A DNA stretch of 64,000 nt from Candidatus Ruthia magnifica str. Cm (Calyptogena magnifica) (GCF_000015105.1 NC_008610.1:868001-932000); one strand, 5' to 3'. Numbered from the stretch's first letter, positions 40,787 to 49,986 are shown. Made by a program: numbers and translations. The notes: generated by a model from the letters alone, not told the origin.

Positions 40787-41033
40787 AATCTTTATGTCCC
40801 CTATGCATTTTAATTGCTTGCTCAATGACAAATTTAGTCTCCTCATCTATCTCATCTTCAAGTTCAGAATTGTTATTAAAATCCTGCTGATCATGAACTT
40901 TACTTTGAAATTTTTGAATAATCATAGACATTAATTTAGTAACGCCAACCAACAAAGTTAAAAACAAGAATACAAATCCCATACCAAACAAGGTTAAATT
41001 AAGTGCTTGAACTATAAAATCTGTTTGTTCCAT
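40779..41033 (-). CDS. oadG: Oxaloacetate decarboxylase gamma subunit
   Basis: The gamma subunit is a small one-helix protein that binds zinc and holds the alpha-beta complex together. The protein has 84 residues: one membrane helix at about residues 9-37 (LFGMGFVFLFLTLLVGVTKLMSMI), then a charged cytoplasmic tail ending HRGHKDYA, whose histidines suit metal binding. The gene order oadG-oadA-oadB is the standard one. Confidence 0.9.
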   Translation of the reverse strand: MEQTDFIVQALNLTLFGMGFVFLFLTLLVGVTKLMSMIIQKFQSKVHDQQDFNNNSELEDEIDEETKFVIEQAIKMHRGHKDYA

Positions 41034-41056
41034 ATTATAATTTTTTTATATTAATT

Positions 41057-41141
41057 TGGTACCGATGGACGGAATCGAACCGTCACTCCAGAAGGAACCG
41101 GATTTTGAATCCGGCGCGTCTACCAATTCCACCACATCGGC
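41057..41141 (-). tRNA. tRNA-Leu (anticodon CAA)
   Basis: An 85-base class II tRNA with acceptor GCCGATG/CATCGGT (G-U closing pair), anticodon arm CCGGA-TTCAAAA-TCCGG, a long variable arm and encoded CCA. It lies between infA and oadG. Confidence 0.95.
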
Positions 41142-41148
41142 AATATTT

Positions 41149-41367
41149 TTATTTGTGTCTAAAAATAATTCTTCCTTTGGTTAAATCATAAGGCGTCATC
41201 TCAACGGTTACCTTATCACCTGGAAGAATACGAATATAATGCTTGCGAATTTTGCCAGAAATATGCGCCAAAATACGATGACCATTTTCTAACTCAACCG
41301 TAAAAATCGTATTCGGTAATTTTTCTTTAACAACACCTTCTAACTCAATGTAATCACTTTTTGACAT
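41149..41367 (-). CDS. infA: Translation initiation factor IF-1
   Basis: IF-1 blocks the ribosomal A site during initiation. The protein has 72 residues, exactly family length, and is a single S1-like fold: [50 protein letters not shown], then [13 protein letters not shown]. It is followed after 8 bp by tRNA-Leu on the same strand. Confidence 0.98.
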   Translation of the reverse strand: MSKSDYIELEGVVKEKLPNTIFTVELENGHRILAHISGKIRKHYIRILPGDKVTVEMTPYDLTKGRIIFRHK

Positions 41368-41536
41368 AAATCGCTATAAATTTACAACTAAATAAATTCG
41401 GTTATTTTACCCGATTGTTAGAGGATAGTTAAAAAATCATAAATCCAAAATATAACTTTTACAGAAATTGGAAGCCCTTAAATCTTAATTGAATCAGTTA
41501 TAATAAGGACACTTTTATTATGGATGTATTGCACTA

Positions 41537-42358
41537 ATGAAAATCAGTTTTGAGTTTTTCCCGCCCAGAACAAACCAAGCTAAAGAAAAACTAAACCAAG
41601 TTAGACAAAGTTTAAGTGTGGTATCGCCTGAATATTTTTCAACCACTTTTGGTGCAGGTGGAACAACACAAGATGCAACCCTAGGAGCGGTGTTAGATAT
41701 TCAAAAAAATGACAACATTCCAGCTGCACCACACCTATCCTGTATTGGCTCAGAAAAGTCTAACATTGTTGAATTATTAGATCAATACAAATCTACAAAT
41801 ATTAATCGTATTATTGCATTAAGGGGCGATATTCCTTTAGGTATAGGCGATATTGGTGATTTTCATTATGCCAATGAATTGGTTGAATTTATCAGATCTG
41901 AATATAATTACTACTTCCATATTGAGGTAGCAGCTTATCCTGAAATGCACCCACAAGCCAAAAATATTGTAAGTGATCTAACACACTTTGTTAACAAGAT
42001 TAAAGCAGGTGCTAATGGTGCAATTACACAATACTTCTATAATGCTGATGCCTATTTTAGATTTAAAGATGATGTACAAAAATTAGGTGTGGACATCCCG
42101 ATTACACCAGGAATTATGCCAATTACTAACTACACTCAATTGCTTAACTTTTCTAATATGTGTGGCACACAAATTCCAAAGTGGATTTTAGAACGACTCA
42201 AACTTTATGAAAACGATCTAGAATCGCTTGGTGATTTTGGTTTTGATGTTGTTGCTAATTTATGTCAAACACTCAAAAGCCAAGGTGTGAATAGTTTTCA
42301 CTTTTACTCAATGAATTGTGCAGAACCTTCTCTTAAACTAGCAAAAAGTATCATATAA
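41537..42358 (+). CDS. metF: 5,10-methylenetetrahydrofolate reductase
   Basis: MetF makes 5-methyltetrahydrofolate for methionine synthesis with FAD and NADH. The protein has 273 residues. It opens ISFEFFPPRTNQAKEKL, with the active Glu at FEFFPP. STTFGAGGTTQDAT is near residue 36, ALRGDIP near 93, HIEVAAYPEMHPQA near 130, TQYFYNADAYFRF near 164 and PGIMPITNYTQL near 190. It is slightly shorter than E. coli MetF but complete. Confidence 0.96.
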   Translation: MKISFEFFPPRTNQAKEKLNQVRQSLSVVSPEYFSTTFGAGGTTQDATLGAVLDIQKNDNIPAAPHLSCIGSEKSNIVELLDQYKSTNINRIIALRGDIPLGIGDIGDFHYANELVEFIRSEYNYYFHIEVAAYPEMHPQAKNIVSDLTHFVNKIKAGANGAITQYFYNADAYFRFKDDVQKLGVDIPITPGIMPITNYTQLLNFSNMCGTQIPKWILERLKLYENDLESLGDFGFDVVANLCQTLKSQGVNSFHFYSMNCAEPSLKLAKSII

Positions 42359-42726
42359 TTACTTAACGATGGATTTTATTCTTTCAAGGCATGTTAATAA
42401 GGCATAGTTTTATAGCTTAGACGACTGTTAACTAACTATGAAACCCACATAACAATTTTCTATTAACACTTAGATAAATAATAATGAGTTAAATTCTTTT
42501 TAACTTTAGTATTTACTGAACAGAACGCTAATTCATATTGAGTTTTAATTGGACTTTTATTTTTTAATAGTTTCAATTTTTAATGGCTTATCCTCGGTGT
42601 TAAAAAGTTCCGAAAATTACAACATAAAAAATAAAGTACAAATAATTAATAACGTTTTATAATTAAAAAATTATATCTAAAAACCTCCGATGTGTTTTAT
42701 CATAAAATTTACTTTAAATCATCAAC
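42359..42726. other. AT-rich gap of 368 bp between metF and the HTH gene
   Basis: No frame, remnant, tRNA or riboswitch-like structure can be supported. The two flanking genes converge here, so the gap only needs to hold terminators; none is convincing. Confidence 0.4.
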
Positions 42727-43170
42727 CTAATTTAAACTAGATTGATTTCTAATCCAATACTGAAGTTTATGTAAAGGCTCTTTGTCTTGTGCGTGGCAAC
42801 ACTTCTCAAGCACATATAAACGACTATCTAATTCTTCAAATACCATAACATAGTGTTCATTCTTTAGCTCTTCTTTGTAAAGTTTAGATTTAAGCGAAGT
42901 GATAATGCTGATTAACATTTGTTCATTTTCTTGTTTAACAGTATCGGCTGCACAAGTTTTAAACATAGCATTCGCTTTAATTTGTTGCATTTTTTGTATA
43001 TGTTTATCTTGTTCTAAATGCAAGTTTATTTTAGGATAGGCCAACCTAATACTATCCGTTGTTACGTAACCTTCATGAGTTTGCAGTTTGCCAGAATTAA
43101 TTTGTACTTGAATTTGGGCGCGACTCACCCCAAGCTTTCGTGCTGCTTGTGAAACGCTTAATTTAATCAC
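42727..43170 (-). CDS. Small helix-turn-helix (excisionase/MerR-like) protein with coiled-coil tail
   Basis: I prefer the GTG at 43170 as start because TTGGAGAGTAAT precedes it with good spacing; the longer version needs a TTG at 43182 before that site. The protein has about 147 residues. Residues 1-45 read VIKLSVSQAARKLGVSRAQIQVQINSGKLQTHEGYVTTDSIRLAYP, an excisionase-like HTH with a small wing. The rest is charged and helical with coiled-coil character (about 50-125) and three cysteines. It lies downstream of hemD and is probably co-transcribed. The target is unknown; a chromosomal rather than phage role is likely because no phage genes are near. Confidence 0.65.
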   Translation of the reverse strand: MIKLSVSQAARKLGVSRAQIQVQINSGKLQTHEGYVTTDSIRLAYPKINLHLEQDKHIQKMQQIKANAMFKTCAADTVKQENEQMLISIITSLKSKLYKEELKNEHYVMVFEELDSRLYVLEKCCHAQDKEPLHKLQYWIRNQSSLN

Positions 43171-43208
43171 ATTACTCTCCAAAAAAAATCATCAAAGTGA
43201 TTGATAAA

Positions 43209-43955
43209 TTAACTGTATTTTACTGGTTTGTCAAGTGTATTAAGATTTGTTAATACTGAAATAATGCCATTATTACTAGTATTCGGCGTGACTAGCACTT
43301 TGTTAAATCCAATTGAATTGACATAAGTTTTTATTCTATCACTTAAAACAACTAATAAATAGTTTTTAAGCCTATCAACATCAAGAATCTGACTGGATAT
43401 TTTCACTAGTAATTTCATACTATCTATACTAGTAATGCTAATAACGCCTTCATTTCTTGATAACAATTCATCAAGTGATTGACGATGTAAAGAGTTAATA
43501 TTATGATTCACACGTTCATACACTTCAACGTATTCAACTTGATTATTTTGTTTAATTAGTCCTTGTTTTAAGACTTCTCTACCACTTTGACCTCTAAAAA
43601 TTAGAATTGTTTTATGATACAATTGAGCTACGCTATCAAGTGCTAAGAGCGCTTCACTGGAAGCTTTTTTTCTAGGAAAATCATCAATCTCTATATCATT
43701 CTCGCTTAATTTTCTAGCAGTAGCACTACCCACTGCAAAAATCTTATGATAACTAATTGTTTTAAGAATTTTTAAGCCATATTCAACAGCATTGACACTA
43801 ATAAAAATAATCACATCATAATAATTATTTTCTACCTTAGCATCAATAGAGTTAAGCTTTAATGTTGGAAACAAAAGTGGTTTATTGCCACTTTTAGTCA
43901 CCATAGATTGTAACTCTTCTACTTGTAAAAGTGGTCTAGTTAATAATACATTCAC
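43209..43955 (-). CDS. hemD: Uroporphyrinogen-III synthase
   Basis: HemD closes and inverts ring D of hydroxymethylbilane, feeding both haem and the sirohaem needed by DsrAB. The protein has 248 residues, starting with GTG at 43955 (GTGAATGTATTA); the nearby ATG is out of frame. Family features are weak, as usual: LLTRPLLQVEELQSMV at the start, FISVNAVEYGL near 50, FAVGSATARKL near 70 and FRGQSGREVL near 119, with ITSIDSMKLL near 172. Confidence 0.88.
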   Translation of the reverse strand: MNVLLTRPLLQVEELQSMVTKSGNKPLLFPTLKLNSIDAKVENNYYDVIIFISVNAVEYGLKILKTISYHKIFAVGSATARKLSENDIEIDDFPRKKASSEALLALDSVAQLYHKTILIFRGQSGREVLKQGLIKQNNQVEYVEVYERVNHNINSLHRQSLDELLSRNEGVISITSIDSMKLLVKISSQILDVDRLKNYLLVVLSDRIKTYVNSIGFNKVLVTPNTSNNGIISVLTNLNTLDKPVKYS

Positions 43956-43958
43956 TAA

Positions 43959-44552
43959 TTAGAATCCTAATATTTCAGCAATAATTCGTATTTTATTCAA
44001 CGTTTCACTTTCTGCATGTTTGCAAATAAGTACAGTTTTAGTGTTAATAAGCAATATATCTTGCAAAAAATTCCGAATTTGCTTTTCATCCAAAACGTTA
44101 GAAGTGTAACGAATGGGCAATTGATTAAAATGTAAATATTTGTTTGTAATTAATTTGGTATTTAAATCAAGTTTTAGTTTTTTATTAGACTGGAGGCATA
44201 ATTGATAATCACTTAATATCGTCATTACTTCATCACTTGGCTGCTCATCAAGTTCACAAAATAAATTAAACTGAGACCGATATTGATAAATCAGTTTAAG
44301 TTTTGATGTAAGTTGAGTTACATCTAATAACTGCGCCTGTTCAATGGATATAACCAATTCAAACACTTCATCAAAGTCTTCTAATTCTGTAAATATTTGC
44401 TCTAGATCTTCTTCAGTATCAATTTTTAAAGCCAAAGCTTTGAATAAGATTGAGTAATAGTCAAAACGCCATTCATTAGGCAAATCATCAGGGTAAAAAT
44501 CATCAAGTAAATCTAAGCCACTACGGCCAATTAAGAATTCTGTTTTGTTCAT
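43959..44552 (-). CDS. Conserved hypothetical protein, 197 residues
   Basis: The gene starts with an ATG at 44552 and ends 3 bp before hemD, so the two are coupled. The N-terminus MNKTEFLIGRSGLDLLDDFYPDDLPNEWRFDYYSILFKALAL, acidic and aromatic, recalls the beginning of DUF72-type proteins (FYPxxLPxxWxxxYYs). The remainder lacks the catalytic-looking part of that family and is shorter. No membrane segment or signal is present. An intact frame and coupling to hemD suggest it is expressed; its function is unknown. Confidence 0.7.
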   Translation of the reverse strand: MNKTEFLIGRSGLDLLDDFYPDDLPNEWRFDYYSILFKALALKIDTEEDLEQIFTELEDFDEVFELVISIEQAQLLDVTQLTSKLKLIYQYRSQFNLFCELDEQPSDEVMTILSDYQLCLQSNKKLKLDLNTKLITNKYLHFNQLPIRYTSNVLDEKQIRNFLQDILLINTKTVLICKHAESETLNKIRIIAEILGF

Positions 44553-44611
44553 TTGGATTTATATGTCTTTATAATAAGTGAAAATTTTATACAAAGATTT
44601 CTTTATTAATT

Positions 44612-45565
44612 ATGTCGAATATTCTACTACCAATTATTGCTTTATTATCAGGATTTGTACTTTTAATTTGGAGTGCAGATAAATTCACTGAGAATGGGAC
44701 AAAAATTGCTAATATTTTCAAGATATCGCCACTCATTATTGGATTAATTATCTTTGGGTTTGGCACTAGTACGCCTGAAATGCTAGTGTCAGCACTTGCT
44801 GCTATAGAAGGTAATACAGGACTTAGTATTGGCAATGCTATTGGTTCTAATATTTTCAATATTAGCCTAGTATTAGGTATTAGTGCAATTATTAGCCCAA
44901 TTGAAGTACAAGGGGATGTTTTTAAAAAAGAATGGCTATTTTTAATGGTTGTCACACTTTGTTTGGGGCTATTGTTGTGGGATTATCGTCTTGATTTTAC
45001 AGATGGTATGATTTTATTGTCTTTATTGGTTTTATTTTTTGCTTATACTATAAAGCAAGCAAAAAATAAAATGTATCACGAATTTGACGAATTCGAACAC
45101 AATGTAAGCAAAACTCAGGTTAAAAAAACTTGGATAATGTTGATTGTGAATTTGGTGAGTTTGATCTCTAGCGCAAAACTTGTGGTTTGGGGCAGTATAG
45201 AAGTGGCTAAAGTATTTGGTGTTTCAGATTTAATTATTGGGCTTAGTGTAGTGGCACTAGGTACCGGTCTACCAGAACTGGCAGTATCAATCACAAGTGT
45301 TTTAAAAAAACAATATGCAATGGTGATAGGCAATGTCATCGGTTCTAATTTATTTAATACCATTGCGGTATTGGCTATACCAGGATTGATCCACCCATCA
45401 GATGTACCAGTAGAGGTTATTAGCAGAGACTACCCAGTCATGTTATTGTTGACTATTCTACTGTTTATTGTCTCTTATAAATTTAACAAAAAACACATTA
45501 TTAATCGTTTTAAAGGGTTTGTTCTTATTGGTATGTTTGGTCTTTATATATGGCAATTATTTTGA
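44612..45565 (+). CDS. Calcium/sodium antiporter of the CaCA family (YrbG-like)
   Basis: Family members exchange Ca2+ for Na+ or H+ across the inner membrane. The protein has 317 residues with about ten membrane helices in two inverted halves. The two alpha-repeats are GFGTSTPEMLVSALAA near residues 49-64 with GNAIGSNIFNISLVLG near 75, and ALGTGLPELAVSITS near 213 with GNVIGSNLFNTIAVLA near 237. The acidic residues for ion binding (E in TPEM and PELA) are kept. tsaE overlaps its end by 16 bases. Confidence 0.92.
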   Translation: MSNILLPIIALLSGFVLLIWSADKFTENGTKIANIFKISPLIIGLIIFGFGTSTPEMLVSALAAIEGNTGLSIGNAIGSNIFNISLVLGISAIISPIEVQGDVFKKEWLFLMVVTLCLGLLLWDYRLDFTDGMILLSLLVLFFAYTIKQAKNKMYHEFDEFEHNVSKTQVKKTWIMLIVNLVSLISSAKLVVWGSIEVAKVFGVSDLIIGLSVVALGTGLPELAVSITSVLKKQYAMVIGNVIGSNLFNTIAVLAIPGLIHPSDVPVEVISRDYPVMLLLTILLFIVSYKFNKKHIINRFKGFVLIGMFGLYIWQLF

Positions 45566-46020
45566 AATTAACCCTTCACAGTGAATTTGAGACTTATGAT
45601 TTTGCGCATCAATTGGCTCAATGTGCTCAATTAATTAATAATTGCATAGTTATTTATTTAGAAGGTGATTTAGGAATTGGAAAAACTACTCTAGCTAGAG
45701 GATTTATTCAATTTTATGGGTTTGATCGAGTTAAAAGCCCCACCTATTCTCTGGTAGAAAGTTATATTAATGACAAAGTCAATATTCATCACTTTGACTG
45801 TTATCGATTAAGCGATGCACAAGAATTAGAATATATTGGTATTCGAGAATATTTAGCGCCTAATCACATTCAACTGATTGAATGGGCAAATTTAGGCAAA
45901 GGTATGATTGCTCCAGCAGATATGGTAATTAAAATCACTAATGATTTTGATAAGCGTGAACTGGAAATTATTGCATATACACAAGTTGGAAGTCAGCTAC
46001 TCACATGCATCAATTTATAA
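45550..46020 (+). CDS. tsaE: tRNA threonylcarbamoyladenosine biosynthesis ATPase TsaE
   Basis: TsaE is the ATPase of the TsaBCDE machinery for the t6A37 modification of tRNA. The protein has 156 residues. Walker A is GDLGIGKTTLARGF near residues 38-51, followed by VKSPTYSLVESY near 62, HFDCYRL near 82 and the typical IEWAN near 116. As in many gammaproteobacteria it is followed by an amidase gene, here decayed. Confidence 0.95.
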   Translation: MAIILKLTLHSEFETYDFAHQLAQCAQLINNCIVIYLEGDLGIGKTTLARGFIQFYGFDRVKSPTYSLVESYINDKVNIHHFDCYRLSDAQELEYIGIREYLAPNHIQLIEWANLGKGMIAPADMVIKITNDFDKRELEIIAYTQVGSQLLTCINL

Positions 46021-46071
46021 GAAATCTCAAATACAATTTCTTTTAATTCAATAAACAAAGAGGATTTGTTT

Positions 46072-47023
46072 GTATTGAAAAATACATTTATTCGTCTTAT
46101 TCTCTTTATTAGTAATGTTTATGCAAACAATAAAACCACGTTATTTAACTTTCATTTTTGAACATCGCCTAAGCGAGCTAGAATTGTCATTAATATTAAG
46201 CCAAATATTAAATTTTCAATTAATGGACAAAAAAATAAGTTGTTTTAAAAATTAAAAATCACTTAATCGAACTTATAAAAGCTCTTTTATCAAGATCAGT
46301 ACATTGGAAAAATACGTTAATATTTACGTTCGAAACTGCTAAAAAATTACACCCTAAAGCTCAATAATCAGGGAACCAACCAAGTAAGGTTAAAAATATA
46401 ACAAGTCATGGTCATGAAAACTCAGATACGCTGGGTTATCGGTATTTAAAAGAAAAGTATACTAACCCTGAAAATTACTCAAAAATCAATCGAACCGAGG
46501 CATGAAAACCATCTTTATTAGACGATGGATTATTATGTTAGTTTGACTAAACCAACTATGCTTCGTTATTTATTTCAATTCATAATGATTTGATTCAGTC
46601 AAATGTACAAAAACTAGAAGTGCTTCAGTTTATACTTTGTCAGAACGTGACGGCTCAACCAAATTTGCTAGAGATTTAGAAAAATTGAAAAATATAGCTG
46701 ATCAATTTGTGGTTAATGAGGCGTTAATTAAAGAAGATCAATTTGAATAAAATTTTATGGAATTTTTTAGAAAAGATCTAGACATTCAAAGTTAAAAACT
46801 AGGATTTAAAATTCTCAAACGAATAAGTGAGGGTTTTAGTTTATTTGTATAAAAAATATCGCAAAAGGTAGATTTTGTTATCTTAAAAACACCTTTTATT
46901 CTTTCTGTATTAGTTGAAACTGCGTTTATTTCTAACCCTGAAGCCGAACGACTTAACAATTCAAAACAATAGGATAAGATTGCCAGTACAACTTATCAAG
47001 ACATCCTAGATTATTACAAATAA
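46072..47023 (+). pseudogene. Pseudogene of N-acetylmuramoyl-L-alanine amidase (AmiB/AmiC-like)
   Basis: This is the expected neighbour of tsaE. The N-terminus (LKNTFIRLILFISNVYANN) looks like a signal peptide and is followed by an AMIN-domain trace. The catalytic domain survives as SVYTLSERDGSTKFARDLEKLKNIAD, VLKRISEGF, and KTPFILSVLVETAFISNPEAERLNN with a final YQDILDYYK-stop at 47023. These match the amidase phrases VYTLSExGAS and iLVETaFISNpxEe. Internal stops and frameshifts are numerous, and the zinc-binding N-terminal half of the catalytic domain is no longer readable. Confidence 0.8.
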
Positions 47024-47035
47024 AACCTGAATGAG

Positions 47036-48736
47036 CTATTTTTTATTTGATTTATCAGGTGCATGTCCTTCTTTTGGCGGCTCGTAGTTTGGATCATTTG
47101 GGTTCATAAATATAAAATGATAATCGCTATCTTTATCTATTTTGTCAAAATCCACCACCATGCCTTCAAGCAGTGTTTTCTGCTCATAAACAAAAATATA
47201 CTCAATATCATTAGATTTAAGATGAATATCATTGTCATTGCGAGCATCAAAGCCCATTAGGTATTGGAAGCCTTCATCAGTTTTATCAACAGCAAAACGA
47301 ATTAATAGTCCCTGTGTTTCTAGATTATAGGCTGATAAAATAATTTCATTCGCTGCTTTTTTTGTAATTATAATCATGATTTTTTTTTTAATCTTTCTTA
47401 TAAAGTTAACAAATTGTACAACCCACGCATTACCAGTTACATTACGTAAGTGTGTATACGAAGCCAAAAGATTGTGCTTAATAATGCCATCAAACTTATT
47501 ATCTATACCCACACCGCGCAAAACCTTAAAAGCATAACGTGTATTGACGTTAATATTTTTAAGCTTTGAGTAATGAAACTCGTGAGCATAAATACGCTTA
47601 GACACGTTAGACCAACAATGCTCATCGGTTGGTGTCAACTCAACATAACCCCTACCAACAGGTTTGGGTGTCATATACGTATTTGCATCAATCACACCTA
47701 CCATTGGATGGGTTTGTTTATTATAGGTAATACTGTTAGTTAAATACATCAAGCCACCACATTCAACATATGTTGGCAAGCCTTGCTCTATTTTGGTTTT
47801 AATATTTTCTAGTAAGAGTTGATTGGCATTTAACGCTTTAAGTTGCATTTCTGGAAAACCGCCGCCGATAAATAACCCATCACATACTGGCAAATTATGA
47901 TTTTTAAGTGTGTCAAAATATTTTATGTTAACACCTAACGACTCAAATTTATCCAAATCATCTTGATAATAAAAACTAAACGCTCTATCTTTAGCAATAG
48001 CAACCGTGATTTTTTTCTTAATTGTATTAGTATTAATAATTTGCTTATTAAATTTAATACAATTTAAATTCATTAATACGTTAAGGTCAACTTGATCTAT
48101 AATAATACTAGCAACTTTGTTGATAAAAGTTTGCAATTGTAATGTTTCATTGACAGGTATTAAACCCAGATGACGCTCATCAATCACTAGTGATTTAGAA
48201 CGACGCACGCAGCCTAACAAAGGAATATCAGTATAATACTCAATAGCTTGAATTAATTTTGACTCATGGCGCTCACTGGCTACTTTATTAAGGATAACAC
48301 CAACAATATCTAAATTTTTATCAAACGCCTGATAGCCACTAAGTAATGGTGCCACACCACGGGTAATACCTGTGCTGTCAATCACTAATACCACAGGAAT
48401 ATTTAACAATTTAACAAGATCGGCATTGGCATCACCACCAGTAACACTCATACCATCAAACAAGCCCTTATTGCCTTCAATAATAGTAAGATCACTATTG
48501 ACACTTTGATTGTTATACAATTGGATGATTTCATCATCAGTCATGTTGTAAAAATCTAAATTATAGCAAGGAACGCCACTGGCTTGAGTAAGCCAAATAG
48601 GGTCAATATAATCAGGTCCTTTTTTAAAGGTTTGAACCTTTAAAGATTGTTGTTTAAATGCAGCGCACAATCCCAAACTAATAATAGTTTTACCTGAGGA
48701 TTTATGAGCAGCAGATAAGTAAAATGATGAAGGCAT
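47036..48736 (-). CDS. dsrN: DsrN (CobB/CbiA-type amidase) fused in frame to DsrR (IscA-like)
   Basis: DsrN resembles cobyrinic acid a,c-diamide synthase and is thought to amidate sirohaem for DsrAB; DsrR is an A-type scaffold-like protein needed for DsrAB expression in Allochromatium. The frame has 566 residues. Residues 1 to about 450 are DsrN: P-loop AAHKSSGKTII near 8, EGNKGLFDGM near 88, and the glutaminase cysteine in YVECGGLMYL near 325. Residues 454-566 (from Met at 47377) are DsrR. The junction is an A10 run (minus strand, 47389-47380). With nine As dsrN would stop at a TGA overlapping the dsrR ATG, so the fusion may be a recent one-base insertion or may be edited by slippage. Confidence 0.88.
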   Translation of the reverse strand: MPSSFYLSAAHKSSGKTIISLGLCAAFKQQSLKVQTFKKGPDYIDPIWLTQASGVPCYNLDFYNMTDDEIIQLYNNQSVNSDLTIIEGNKGLFDGMSVTGGDANADLVKLLNIPVVLVIDSTGITRGVAPLLSGYQAFDKNLDIVGVILNKVASERHESKLIQAIEYYTDIPLLGCVRRSKSLVIDERHLGLIPVNETLQLQTFINKVASIIIDQVDLNVLMNLNCIKFNKQIINTNTIKKKITVAIAKDRAFSFYYQDDLDKFESLGVNIKYFDTLKNHNLPVCDGLFIGGGFPEMQLKALNANQLLLENIKTKIEQGLPTYVECGGLMYLTNSITYNKQTHPMVGVIDANTYMTPKPVGRGYVELTPTDEHCWSNVSKRIYAHEFHYSKLKNINVNTRYAFKVLRGVGIDNKFDGIIKHNLLASYTHLRNVTGNAWVVQFVNFIRKIKKKIMIIITKKAANEIILSAYNLETQGLLIRFAVDKTDEGFQYLMGFDARNDNDIHLKSNDIEYIFVYEQKTLLEGMVVDFDKIDKDSDYHFIFMNPNDPNYEPPKEGHAPDKSNKK

Positions 48737-48758
48737 TATCTACCCTATTATAATCAAA

Positions 48759-49961
48759 TTAGCTTTTATAGTGCGGATCAGCCACATCATCAGCCAAACT
48801 CTCTGGCAAGAATGCTAAAAATTTAACTAAGAATGTCACTACAATGATTGCCAAAGCAATGCCACCAATACTAAGAAAAATTTCTGGTAACGAAGCTGAA
48901 TATTGAGCAATACCACCATAACCTTCTAAAATTTCTTTACCTGGAAATAATTCCATAGGATATTCTTGACCACCGATGATAATAACATACAACTGAATAA
49001 GTCCACCAATAATAATTAACACAGAAGCCAAGCCTAACATTGAGCGATTACCCTTAGTGGTCGGATGATAAATCAATACTATTGGAATTAGGCCGCCTAA
49101 AATAATTTGCCCATACCAAAATAATTTTGTATAAATACTGCCATCAAAAAGAATAAAACTTTCAATACCCATATTTTCTGCTAAGTACAAACTACCCAAA
49201 TGATATATAGTCACAAAATACATTACCGCTGCGACAAACACACCCAAAAGGTTACTCAAACGATTAACCACAGCATCCCCTAAAAGCCTGTTAGTCCACT
49301 GGTAACTTACTATTAAAATAAGTATGAAAAATGCTAAACCAAAAGCAAAAGACATAATGATAAACATAGGCGCCATAATAACAGCGTCGTAAGCCTGTTT
49401 AGCAACTAAAAATCCAAAAATAGAGCCTGTGCCTGTGGTTAAAATTAAGCGCCAACCAAAAGCGATCAAGCCAGCTTTTCGGCTAAATTTATTCATGCGG
49501 CGTTCAAACAGTAACCACAAATAAACAGCAACCACAACAAAAAAACCATTATATAAAATAATGTTCCAAGCAAAAATTGATTTAAAATTATATTCAGTCA
49601 TGGCAATAATCAAACGATCTGGACGACCTAAATCAAGCACTAATATCATTAAACCACCAGCTAATAACGATAACGCAACTAAGCCAGATAAGCGTGATAA
49701 GGGTTTATATAATTTTTTATTAAACACAGAAGAAATTGAAGCCACGTTTAGCGCACCACTCGCCGCTACTATCAAAAACAAGGCAAACACATGTGGCATG
49801 CCCCATACAATACGATTGTTCATACCAGTCACAAAATGACCATGATGCTCCATATAATATGCACTACCTAATGCAGTTAAAATTAAAATCAACAGTCCTG
49901 CAACTAGTATATAGAATCCTAAACTTTTTCCTTCAATTTGTTCAAAACGAATATTGCTCAT
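48759..49961 (-). CDS. dsrP: DsrP, NrfD-type integral membrane subunit of the DsrMKJOP complex
   Basis: DsrP is the quinone-interacting membrane anchor that pairs with DsrO. The protein has 400 residues with about ten membrane helices and the NrfD/PsrC features ALNVASISSVFN near residue 68, LVLDLGRPDRLI near 107 and FAWNIILYNGFF near 130. It follows dsrO by 25 bp. The complex links the cytoplasmic and periplasmic sides of sulfur oxidation. Confidence 0.93.
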   Translation of the reverse strand: MSNIRFEQIEGKSLGFYILVAGLLILILTALGSAYYMEHHGHFVTGMNNRIVWGMPHVFALFLIVAASGALNVASISSVFNKKLYKPLSRLSGLVALSLLAGGLMILVLDLGRPDRLIIAMTEYNFKSIFAWNIILYNGFFVVVAVYLWLLFERRMNKFSRKAGLIAFGWRLILTTGTGSIFGFLVAKQAYDAVIMAPMFIIMSFAFGLAFFILILIVSYQWTNRLLGDAVVNRLSNLLGVFVAAVMYFVTIYHLGSLYLAENMGIESFILFDGSIYTKLFWYGQIILGGLIPIVLIYHPTTKGNRSMLGLASVLIIIGGLIQLYVIIIGGQEYPMELFPGKEILEGYGGIAQYSASLPEIFLSIGGIALAIIVVTFLVKFLAFLPESLADDVADPHYKS

Positions 49962-49986
49962 AAAATTTCCAAATTAAATTTATTAT

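Noticed and set aside
47063-47260. 65-codon plus-strand frame
   Set aside because: It is antisense to the DsrR part of the fusion; no independent signal.
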